From the NCBI RefSeq assembly GCF_037975245.1, contig NC_092574.1:25898713-25962712 (forward strand): a DNA stretch of 64,000 nt, read 5' to 3'. This document shows, in pieces, positions 34,174 through 47,100 of this stretch. The first letter of the stretch is position 1, and every line of letters begins with the position of its first letter. The position numbers and the translations under genes are program-made. A model generated the notes under the pieces. The model was not told where the DNA came from, did not search any database, and saw only the letters and a program-made list of their open reading frames with translations. This stretch comes from Apostichopus japonicus. Lineage: Eukaryota > Echinodermata > Holothuroidea > Aspidochirotida > Stichopodidae.

Positions 34174-37100
34174 CTGAAATTTAAAGAACAGAAAATCAGT
34201 CACTTTATGACGATAATGTATAGAAATGAGTATTTAAATATGAATGCAGATGAACACATGAGTACAAGTTAATGCGTGGGTGGTACAACTCTGAATACCA
34301 GAGAGTCAAAGTGTGAGCGTAAATTCTACAGTGTGTATGTGAGCAAAAATGAATATGGTGAGTAGCCTACAAACATGTAAGAACCCGTGGGAGTGCATGA
34401 GTGAGTACAAAAAAATCAGTGTGTCAAAGTGTGAGAATGAGTACAATTGTGTGCATGTGATTAGAGGTGAGTATGTAGGTACCCATGAGTATGTGAGAGT
34501 ATTCTCGAGGATGTGAATAAATGTATGAAGTAAAGTGAGTACCAAAGAGTCTATGAACAACATATTATGTGAGAATGAGTACAAGTATGAGAATGAGTAC
34601 AATTGTGTATATTTGATTAGAGTACTCATGAGTATGTGAGAGTATTCTTGAGGATGTGAATAAATGTATGAAGTAAAGTGAGTACCAAAGAGTCTATATG
34701 AACAACATATTATGTGAGTAAAAATTGAATTGATGAGTATACAATATATATATATAAGTGCGTGAGTGATTGAGAGAGCACAAATCAGTATAAATGAAAT
34801 TATGAGTACAGATGAGTTTATGAGTACAACACAATTGTTAAATATACATGGAAGATCTGATTCATTCCTTTCGTATTTACAGTAACCAAAAATGTATATG
34901 ATGAGAAGCTAGAATTTGTGCATATCATTTTGATTATTTGACCAATGAGTAAAAGCTGTTTTCTCCTCTTTAAATATGTTTGCCACAACCCCTCCCGGCC
35001 TACACCTCTCCCCTCTCCAGCTCCCTCCCCACACCCCATCCCTTCTCCCACACTTCGTACCGCTATTAGGCTGTTTTTGCTCTTGCATTTAATTTCTGTA
35101 TGTGCAGTACTGCCTTACGTGTTTCGTGAATCATTGTTAAAATGAAGCTTCGAATTACTTTTAAAAACAGAATAATAACTGTCATATTATTGACTTACTT
35201 TGAAGTGCAAGGAAATCATAACTAGGTACTTGTAGAATCTGCTGATATCCGAGAATGTCGAAAAATATATTCACCTCCAGATAATTCGATCTAACATATA
35301 TATAACAAAAGAAAAGACAAAGAATATTACAATGACCTATGATTTTACTCAATTCTTTTTTTACCGAAAAATCAAGACTCGAAAATTGAAGAAAGTTTGA
35401 CCATAATCACTAAATTTCACAGTGTCATGATGTAAGTCTTATGTTATGTATCTATAAATGTATTATATTGTATTGTCTTCCACCATGACAAAGCACAATA
35501 CAGGGGGGGGGGGGTGTCATTTAAGAAGTTGACACAAAGCACTCAATCTAAATTAAAGGTTTCATTTTCAAAAATCAATTTTGTTTGTCAGGAAATTGCC
35601 TTTTAAAACACAGAGAGCAGATCTGAGATTTCAATTCCATCGATTTTGTATTTTGTTTGTTTCTTGTCGTCATTCTTGGTTGTGAAATTCATTCATGCAG
35701 CGATTCAAAACGTGTAATATATATCAGCATTGTCATGTGACTTTAGTATAGGAGATCGACTGTTTGCACGCGTTTATCAGGATCAACGCAAAAATATTAA
35801 ACAGTTAAAGACGCTGGACTTACAAGTTTAAGAAATGTGAAATTCGCTATATAATTAGAACATACCTATTTTCCCCCGTTCATTAGTAACATGGTAGTTA
35901 GTGCACATAAAAATATACCAATTACAAATGATGTTAGCTCTTTTGAATAAATAAAGATTTAAAGTTAAAACCGCAAAGTTGACAGTGGTATACAAACAAA
36001 TGTAGCTCAATGATGGATAACCTTGTTGTAGCAAGTAGGTCTCAGCCTATAGGCTAGTTTACGAAGTATCTATAATTAATACAATATGATTTACTCTGTC
36101 GGTCCATTGTCTTACACTCATATAACACACTGACTGAATTACTATACTCCCTGTACCGTTTCCTCTCCACTGTTACCATATATGTTTTTACAGAGAGACG
36201 GTTGTTTGGGGGGGGGGTGAGGGGGTGAGGGGGGCCTAGTGTTTAGCATAAAGAGGGCCTAATTAAGTGGGAATACACTGAGAAGTCAACAGTGTCTGTC
36301 TGAACCGAGAAAATGACGTCATGATCAAAGTTGCTTTAAAGCGAATTCCGTATATTTAGAAAGTGTATGTTATGACCAAAAAAAGAGGAAGGACAGAAGA
36401 AAGTAAAACAAAAACTATACAAATTCGCAATAAACACAGAAATATATATACGTTCACTTATCATGCTTTTGTTTCATACAAACATACCGCTTAATTTGCC
36501 TGACGCCATCCAAGAAGAATTTAAAAAAAAATGAACCGTATATAAGGAACGCCGTATGTGAAACAATATACTTCTAGTTGTACGGCTGTCACAACAAAGT
36601 TATTGTTTTGTGATTACCGTTGTTCGAGTGCTCTGATCTGTGATTAAAAATTAATCCTTCGCGCCCACCCCCCGCCCCCCAATAAACCCACCCCTTACCC
36701 GTTCATCTTTAACAAAATTGCAAAATATTCTGAGATTTGACGTACATGACTGAGACTGCTTACCGTATAAACTCTTTCGTGTGATTATAATATTTGGATA
36801 CTTCCTCCGTTTCAAAGTCTGAAGGCCAGAGAGCTAACGATATCTTGATGTCATAGGATTCATGCATACAAGACACTGGACAATCGCACTGAATATTCAA
36901 AACGCTAAAAGAATCTGCCAAAGAGAAAAATAAACACAGACCAGTGTATCAATGTCTGAATGTAAATAGAGTATATTCAAGAGCGTCTGTTTGGCAGAGG
37001 TCCGCGTAAAGCGATACAGCTGCCATGTACGATAAAGCAATGTGCGATCTTATACAGTTAATTCTTGATTTAATTTGTTCGCAATGACGTCATATACTGT

Positions 37101-40100
37101 CCGGTGAACAACCTCCAATCTTTACCTATTTGACTTACTGACGGCCTCCTTTATATAAACCACTCATTCTTGGCTGTGTTTCAAGAAATTAATACTTTTC
37201 AGTACTAAATTCATATGAAAATGATGCGTTATATTATCTTGTCTATATATAGTCAAATGCAGGTATCTTTCTAAACCATGATGTATAAACACACATCGAA
37301 AGCTTGATTTGCTGGCTCGCATACGGATATGACCATAATAAACAAGTTTGGGGGCGACATTTTGTTTTGAATATAATGGAAGCATTAAATATGTAATATG
37401 GTGTCACAAATGCTATAGAATATGTCTCAAGTTTATGAATTGCAATCTAAGTTTGGGGGAAAATAATCAGACTAGAGTTGATATAAAGTTAACAACCAAG
37501 GAATTGACAATTTTTATTTTCATTTCAAATTTTTATTTGTCATCATATTTGCTTTCAACATTTTCTTGCAAAACTCGTTTGATAGTCAGTGAAAGTGATT
37601 TTGTATGTAATACTTTGAAATTTATTAGTAACATGGAATGACAGACAATCAACGAATAATTCAAAAACCAAATGACTTGAACTGTTTGCTATTGTTTTAG
37701 AGGTTCTTATTCCCCTTTGGTCTCGATTAAGTAGGATTATACAATTATAACGAGTTATGTTGTTTGTTTTTACATTTTACAATCGTGTAAATGGAAGGCT
37801 GTGATATGAACTCATTTTAATCTATATAGAACATAATAACAGCGATTTCAATGTTAAAAACAAAACAGCACATTTCTCTCTAGCACTGAGAGTTTACTAA
37901 CATCTTTCTTGGCACAAACAGCATATTTCTTGTCAAGTATTAACTGCTTAGACAAACAACACCCATTCGCATAGATGAGAATTGAGCGAGCAGAAGAAGG
38001 TAACTATTAAGCGCAATATTACTTTTTGAAAATTTATTCAGCCGGGACATTTCTTTAATTGAAATGATTAATTTGTATAAACAGTTACTTACCTTGCGCT
38101 GGTAGAACACACTGTACAATTTGCCTGGGACTGCATAGAGGTACAGGACCTAGTAGTGGAAAGATAATTTTGTCTTGGAAAAGAATCCATACAGAGAAAC
38201 GGTGTTAGTAAAGCTGTTTCAAAATACACAATGATGATGATGATGATGACGATGATGATGATGATGACGATGATGATGATGATGGTGATGATGATGACGA
38301 TGATGATGATGGTGATGATGATGATCATGATGATGATGATGACGATGGTGATCATGATGGTGATGGTGGTGATGATGATGGTGATGATGATGATGATGGT
38401 GGTGATGTTGATGGTGATCATGATGATGATGATGACGATGGTGATCATGATGGTGATGGTGGTGATGACGATGGTAATGATGGTGGTGATGTTGATGGTG
38501 ATCATCATGATGATGATGATGATGATGATGGTGATGATGGTAATTGTGACGACGACGACGATGATGATGACGATGGTGATGATGATGATGGTGATGATGG
38601 TGGTGACGATGGCGATTATTGTGGTGATGCTGATGATGGCGATTAATATAGTGATGGTGATGATAATGATGATGATGTAAGGTTGTGCTAATAGTGCCTT
38701 TATGTTTCTTGCGTGGGGTTTAAAAAATGGGGAGGGGCTTGTGCAGCCCTCTACACCCGCGCCTTACATCTGGCCTGATGACATTCGCATACCACATAAA
38801 GTGAACCACTTCCTGGTAGAATCGAGGGTAAGTCAATTAAAATTAGTTACATTTATTCATCAAATTCTCGATTTAGGAGGGATATGGAGATGGGATCAAA
38901 TTGGTTTTTTTTTTTAAATATTTTTCTATAGTGTTTCATTGTCTGACATTGTAATCTCCCGTTAAGCATTTTTTCTAGTTATTTTATTTTTATTATAATT
39001 TTACATGGATACGTTAGAGTGGTGCAACCTGAAGAGTGAAATACATCTTTAACAATTCATAATTTCGTAGTGCTTTTTTTCTTTCTTGCAATAATAATTA
39101 CTATATATTCCGATTTGTGCGCGTGATCTTCTTTGAGTCACGGTCACGAGGGTGCACTAAGCTGTATGAACATACCCACCCAACTGCCAGCAACCAGACA
39201 GCTAATTCTTTTCCAATCAATTTTAACCTAATCTGTCATTTTTCAATGATCTGATATTCGAACAATCTCGCTTGTTTTGACAGTACAGTAAGTAATACTC
39301 TAATAAAAGATTTAAGAAGAAGAAAGTGGACAATTTCCGAGAGTTGTAAAAAAAGTTCCTTTTTGCCATTCCAACTGAAGCAATATGAAGTCATTCTTTG
39401 CATACATTTGTTGGTAAGTGTAGTCTCACATTCTATTTAATCTTGTATATGTACCTTTAAGTTCGTAGCTCTATTGTATGTGTAGTAAGAAGGAATGCAG
39501 TTTGTGGATCAGTTAAGTGCCTTTTGTTACAGCTCTGCTTCGGACTATTGTTAGGTTAATCAGGTTGTATTGTTAGTGTCCTACCTTAAAGTAATCTTGT
39601 TTTCTGTTACTGTAGCCTACTGTTCTGTTACTGTACTGTACTGTGCTGTACTGTACTGTTCTGTTACTGTACAGTTTATCCTCAGTCTCTGTTATACTCT
39701 TGTAGAGAGAACAAGTTGTGTGCAGCAACAGGCTGTAACGTAGGCGTAGGAGCCCAATTTGATTTGGGGGGGGGGGGGCTGTAACGACTTGCCCGAAAAA
39801 TATAAACAACATTTTTTTGCGCGCACCGCGCGTTCAACATCTTAATGTACATATCATATATATGCATGCATCGGTTATTACATCGCATGCCAATTACATA
39901 CAATCAATTGTCGTGTTATTAGCCTTCCATATTAGTTATCATTTTGGGGGAAGTAATAATACTGATAATAATAATATAAATTTAACCATTGAAAAACCCA
40001 TTGCAATTTAGTTTTCTTCAAAAGAAATTCTTAGCATATTGCCAGAATTTTCACAAAAAATTTGGTTGGGGGCTGCAGCCCCCAGCCCCACCTCCTAAGT

Positions 40101-40948
40101 CCCCGCCTCCTACGCCTATTGGCTGTAATATTCTCATCTGTCTCATGCGTATTCTCTAGCTAACTCTTAACAGCATTTACATAAACGAGACGGTAATGAG
40201 AAACTGAGACAGCAACAGGAATTTAAGAATCGTTGGGGAGGGGTGAGAGAGCGAGGGGTGGGGGCGGATGGTGAATGGAGGTCACATAGAATGCTATCGG
40301 TTAGCGCAAACGGGTTGTTTTTGGACAGTTGTGCGAATAAACTTGTGGCGATCTTAATTTTTACTAAAAACTTAATACTTAAAAAGCAAATTACCTGGGT
40401 ACTTATAATAGCGACAACCACAAAATTCTGTTACAATCTTAGCCTCACATTCGAACCAACAAGCTTCCGTAGAATAGTTAAGAGAGTACTGGAGTTTGGC
40501 GTCGGAACAGTTAGACTTGTATGGTGTTGGCAAACTTTTGCTCTGCAATGAAAAAAAAATGAAAAAGGAAGAGATGTTTTCCTTTTAATTATCATTTTCA
40601 TAACTTGATAGTTTTCTTCAACACATAACGTTGCGTTACTTGTCGACCGTTGACCGAATTACTATTTTTTGACGTGTTGTCATGCAAGCTATGTGCATCG
40701 CACACGTGGGGCAGTGACCCAGTAAAACTTACACAGTGATAAAAGGCAAAGCAAATAAGAGACAAAGAATAATATAGCACAAGATAAATATCAATTAGAG
40801 GTTGTTGAGTTCTAGAAACAGATGAGTCTTCAGAGTTGATTTGAGGGTCTCAGGGGAAGGAGAGAGCTCGATGGATTGAAGTTGTTAAGTTTGTAAACTG
40901 TTGCCGCCTTTAGCTTTATTTCAATATCTATATATATATATATATATT

Positions 40949-40981
<33 letters not shown>

Positions 40982-40986
40982 TATAC

Positions 40987-41030
<44 letters not shown>

Positions 41031-44000
41031 AAACTTAAAAGAAAGACGTTGGGACCTGTAATAATAGATAACATTAATATGCATATATCGGTAACCGAAG
41101 AACACAGTACAAATGACAAACAAAGACAGCTGGGTCACACCACTGGAATGTTCATGCCTTCTGTGGTTTGTCCTTTATATCCATCTTCTTGTCAACATAT
41201 GTTAAGCTATAATATTTCTAAGTGTAATGCTTGATGAACGACATGTATTGTGACGTTAGAGAAATACCTAATTGTTATGTTTGTTATAGAAGACACTCTC
41301 CTGATGAAGGCACCACAGCGATGAAAGAAAGCGAAAGAAAAAAGGATGATAGTTCATTGACGGAAAAAGTTCAATGTGATGAAGGTGAGTACAGGTATAT
41401 AAAGACGGGTGTTCCTATATCAGCTCTGCATCGAATTACGAGAATATGATGGAAACTGAAGGAGGCACCCACCTGAGAGAAACACAGCTGGAAGTAAGTT
41501 CTCTTTCAATATGAGGCTAACCAACTCGAAATCAGTTTTGATTCCTTAAGCCGGATCTCGAAAGAGATACATATTTAATTTGTTTTTATTATAACATGAC
41601 CTGGATCTGGCGCAGATCCAGTGCTATGCACCCTCTTTTCAACAGGAAACACACACAGAGACACAAAAAGGGTTATATAAGCACATCCATGCATGTGGAC
41701 CTATTTATAAACCTTACAATTTATAACCTAAATATGCCACAGAATATATATTTTTTCCGGCTACAATTGTAGGACCAGTCTTAGCCACCCTCCCCTCCCC
41801 CTCCCACCCCCTCCTTACATGGTAGAAGGTTTCAAAGACCGCAAGGCCACACCCCTCATTTTACTTAAAATCCTGAGTCCGCCTCCGATGACATCATAAT
41901 ATTTGATATTAATCTTCAAAATAAAAACACAGGTCATATTTTTAATTAATTACTAAGTTATCTCACACCGTACACAATCAACATGTCATCGAAACGAAAG
42001 TGAAAATAGCCTCAAAACAAAGAAGTCTTGGATACTGAGTGGTCACACTTTATTATGGTCCATTTCATGAACGTTCTTGGTATGCAAGGAGAACCCAGCT
42101 CCGCGTATACCCACTCCCATGTACTCTCCTGCCCTCTCCACTCCTATTAACTTGTACCCACTTCCATTACCCCTTCCCGTTAGCGAGTGAATTCATGGGG
42201 TACACGTCAAAGGTAGTAATTGTACAATAGGTAAACGAAACGGCTGTAATGTGAGACAAATAATAACATAGCATGAATAAGGATGTAACAAATAATATGT
42301 AAACCGTTGCCCTATATACTTACAATGACATCACTAATTCTAAAGGAGGTCTCGAAACCCGGAGAAAATGAAACGCCGAGTTGGTCCACGAGAGGGAATT
42401 CCCCTTGTGGGTGCACGAATAACTGGAACGTAGAACGTGAAATATGTGTAAGAATCATTTAATGAATTAAATCTTTGCTGTATTCATGACCCTCTCCCCT
42501 CCCCTTCCACCCCATTTGGCCCATTAAACTTTCAGTGAGTTTGTATTGGTCAAAAGTTTCCATAAGTATATAGATATTTGACGATGATTTCATATCGAAT
42601 GTGGTTCTGGTTATAAAATGTAATTGTGGTTAGTAACAGCACAATCAAGTAATGCGAAATTACCGTTAAAAAGACACTAGATAAAATATAAGTTGTTGAC
42701 CAAATAAAGGTAGCTGTTTATTGAAACATGTGATACATGATTGCGATTAATTTCTAATTTCTAATTTTTTTTACAATGAAAGCGGTTAGCTGGCTGTGCT
42801 TGCCACACCATTTCGAAGGTCACGAAAAGCAGTGCATAATGCCTTTATTTCGTCATTAATTTGTTATCACTTTGTTATAATTATGGATTCCTAATATTTT
42901 ACAACTTTCTGCATCAGGAGATATACTTTAAATCGACCAATAAGTTGAGAGAAAGCAAAAAGGCGCTTTTTCTACTTCTCTAAAATTACTTTACTTTCGA
43001 AATAAGTTCCTACAACAATCAATAAATATCCTTATGACTATTACCACCTTTCCCAACACTCTCCCCGTCCCCTCCCCTCCCCTTGCCTTACCTTAAATCC
43101 AGCCGCAGTGTAGTATCCCCAATAATACTCATCCTGTTCTGCCGATAACCTAAGCCGCAATCCCTGGGAAGCTCCCGCCTGACTAACCGTCAGCCTTCTC
43201 CCAGAATCCCTATCTCCGTTGAAAGTGAAACAAATCTATGTTGAAAAATAAAATAATTAATACGAGCATCTCGGTTTCGAACAAGAATTAATCAACTGAG
43301 CCGCTATAGTGTAGCTAATATTCTTCTTGATATATACAAGGGTAGTATATATCGTGCCACTTCAACCCCCCCCCCCCCCGTAGCCTCGACTGGGAGCCGA
43401 AAGCCCCGGTTTTTCGGGGGCTCCCGTTTTTTGGGGAGCCTTCGCCACCTTGTACAGGGAGTCTCCCGTTTTTGGGGAGCCGTTTCGGGGACTCACGTTT
43501 TTTTGTGATTACGATATAATATGATGTCATCGTTATGTTGGGAATATCCCTCTGGAAGCCGCAGGTATCCGTTTTTTTCGGGGCCGTCTCCTGTTTCGGG
43601 CTGTTTCGGAAGCCTTCGTTTTAGCTTGTAAGAGTTATAAAGAGTTATATATATATAAATATATATATTACTCTAAAGCCCGGGTCACATCTGCGCGATT
43701 CAACACGCGATTCAACTCGCAATACAATTGAAGGTTGAATCGCGTAATCAACTTGTTGCGCAATAAAAGTTGCGCCGTCGATTTGGGTTGATTTGCAATA
43801 GAGCAATGTCCTAATCAGCGCAACTTCTCAGAAGCAACTTTTCTGATGCGCGTGATTTTAGTTGCGAGTTGAATCGCGTGTTGAATCGCGCGGATGTGAC
43901 CCGGGCTTTAGTAAATATATATATTATATAATTATATAAATATGTATATTACTCTTACATATATATAACTATTACTTTATATATAGCGATCATCGCTCAA

Positions 44001-44105
44001 CGCGTGAAACTCCGAGTTACAGTATTCCACTAGTCTCAACATATTCCGCTCTGTCCCCCGGACATATATCACTCTGCGCCAAGATAGACGCCAACCAACC
44101 AACTC

Positions 44106-44170
<65 letters not shown>

Positions 44171-47100
44171 CATAACGATGACATATATCATCTAGTCGCG
44201 TTACAACTCGTTTTGCTTCAATCTCTTTCATCTTGACTTACATTGGCACCGATGCACGGTATCTTCTTTACATCTAACACTCCATACGATAAGCGTTTTA
44301 GTTTAGTGCCGCTTGACAGTTACGTAAGTTATTTGGGACAGTTCACGAAGGAAAGTACATTCTGGATATTAATTAGTGCATTGGCAGTTCTTGCAACTAT
44401 TGCTGGTTTGGTACTATATGCGACTTATGTTAGAAACGGTATAGCGCTAGGATGATATAGCGTGTACGTGTATATACATTCCCCTCTGCAGTATGTTAAA
44501 CGCATGTTAAACGCATTTGATGTTAAACGCATTGGTAGGTCTTGCAACTATTGCTGGTTTGGTAACAAATTATGGCTTCTCTTTATTAATTTGGTGGAGG
44601 CTTCAGGGGATAATTTATTCCCAAAACGGGAGACTCCCAGTACAAGGTGACGAAGGCTCCCGAAAAATATATAAAAATATTTAATAAAAATAAATGAATA
44701 AACTGGAGCCAGTACAATGTGGCGAAGGCTGCCCAAAAAAAAACGGGAGCCCCCCCCCCCCAAACGGGAGCATTCGGCCCCAGTAGAGGCTCCCATGCAG
44801 GGGAGAGGGTTACGTGGCACGATATGTACTACTGCAGCTGCAACTCCCATCAACATCCATCTAAGATTGAATATTTTACAAGTCTTTTCTATATATAGTG
44901 TTTTATTTATGAGTAAACATTATCTAATTATGCACATTGGTGATGTAAAGGGAGTGACTGCCTTATTTTCTGTTATGTTATCCATTTGTTTTCACAACCT
45001 TCGTTTAAAAGACACTGCCCACAGATTCGTGGCCTAGGGCGAATTTTTGAAATATTTTATTGTCTTCTTTGAAAATAAGAACATCACATTATGACATTAT
45101 TCATATGATATATGTGGGTTTGTATAGTTAGGGGTTAACTTGTGAAGGGCTAAATAAGACATGTTGATACTCAACACTCTACGTCATAGTTTGCACATAT
45201 TTAAATGAGTTTCCCAGATTGATCAAAACTTCAAATGTGTATCTCTTGGAAACGAAAAGATCTTTTCAAAAGCTTTAACAGATTTTGAATAAGATTATCA
45301 CACACAACAAAATGTATTGCATATGGGGCAAATTGGCTATAGGCGTCCGTAGTACTTTAATCTGTTAAATAAAGATATTGATGAAGGTGAAATGATAAAG
45401 CTCGCGAAATCTCGATTAAAGACCTTCATCAAATGTTGCTTTCTAAAGGTCTTTAAATTCCAGACATGCAAGTTTCAGTTCATTTGACTTATGAAGCATG
45501 GCGCCTTCTAATGTGCATTTGGATAATTGAAAATACTTAAAGATCAGACACTGTGTATAGGCAGAATCAAAGATAGTCAAAACCAATCAAATTGTCTCGC
45601 TTGGATACTTATAATATAGGGCTTTTTTGTGTGTGTTATGTCTTTGTTTGTTTAGAAAGAGCAAGGACAATTAATGGATAAAAAACCAGTGTCCTTAAAG
45701 GCATTGAAGACTCGCCCCAAACAGCATGCCGCCATCTTTATAAAGTTAACTTTCTGTTGCTTGCAAGTGACATTTTGTTCGTGTCGCTACAAAATGCAGA
45801 CAGTAATGAAACGTGATACCTTGTTATCTTTAGCCGGACCTGAGATGTCCATTGCTGTATCGTTTGTACACTGACTGTGGGAATTGACCGCAGCTGTATG
45901 TACTGACTGTACACTAGTGTCTATAATTACCGACGGTAGCAAGCTGTGTGTGTATTTTCTGGGAACGATGGTGGTGTCTAACACTTCTATTACACCTCAT
46001 TCGAAGTTAGGTCAGATTACCGGCATTAGACGTTTCTTTTTGCGCGAGTCTTCACACCCTTTAATATCCAGCCTATACTGATGGTTTTATCAGTTAAAAA
46101 CTGGTAAAGGTGAGTACCCGTTAATCAGTTAAAACTGATCTGTGTTATAATTTCTTAACATATGTTACATTTATGGGCAGTTGCTACTGAGGACTTACAA
46201 ACAGAAAATACGTAGCACACAATCATATACGTGATTGACTGAATTAACCAGACTACTACTCTAAAGGTTTTCACCAACAATTTCGTCCACAGTGGATGAC
46301 ACTTTACTGCCAAACGCTTTAAATCTGCAATTCGAACCATCTTTACAATATACTTACTTTTCAAACCTATATTTGTTTAGACTCCTAACCAGTCATTAGT
46401 TGAAATAGTCTTGTTAAGACCTAGTATGAACAGCCTAGTGTACCTTTCTTTTTCACAAAGCTATTTTCCTGTATCTATTTGCTGTACTGCCTAGAGAAAG
46501 CCCCCCTGCAACGCTTCGATTGATACTAGGAACAGATCATAGGGAATGTATAATACAATGTGCCAGCACATTCATGATAGGCAGAAACTGACTCTGAAGC
46601 AGGTATATAGTTTGCACGCGAGCAAAAGAGTGTTATAAATGACTTTGCCAAGACTATGGTTGAAACAGCCCTTGAATAATGAATTCGTCTGTTAGTAGTT
46701 TTTTTTTCACAGTAGTATCTGGTGACTAGTCTAACATATGTTACTGTGTTGTAACACACTTCAGTTTATACTGATTAACGGTTGTCTCTTATTCACAGTA
46801 CAAACTGATCAAGCCATGTACATTGAGTACACAGTAGCATCTGCTGACATGTATAACATGTGTTACAGTGTTATAACACACTTCAGTTTATACTGATTAA
46901 CGGTTGTCTCTTATTCACAGTACAAACTGATCAAGCCATGTACATTGAGTACACAGTAGCATCTGCTGACATGTATAACATGTGTTACAGTGTTATAACA
47001 CACTTCAGTTTATACTGATTAACGGTTGTCTCTTATTCACAGTACAAACTGATCAAGCCATGTACATTGAGTACACAGTAGCATCTGCTGACATGTATAA

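Larger units (their letters stand above)
43385..44800. repeat. Inverted GGGAGCC-rich arms around a 1-kb interior
   Basis: The pattern GGGAGCCTTCGCCACCTTGT plus GGGAGTCTCCCGTTTT at 43425-43480 is matched in reverse complement at about 44620-44665, with further diverged units on each side (to about 43620 and 44770). Between the arms lie a MITE, an (AT)n tract and a small open frame. It may be one large foldback element. Confidence 0.6.

Noticed and set aside
38089-38680. Long Met-rich and Ile-rich open frames on both strands
   Set aside because: They are by-products of the (GAT)n array. Only the 57-nt exon at 38093-38149 is supported there.
41285-41345. Another hammerhead-like motif (CTGATGA ... 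GAAA)
   Set aside because: The core bases are present, but no stem II can be formed between them.
45665-45880. Possible small gene or element (TTAAAGGCATTGAAGACTCG region)
   Set aside because: It resembles a dispersed repeat, but only one copy is in the window and no ends could be defined.
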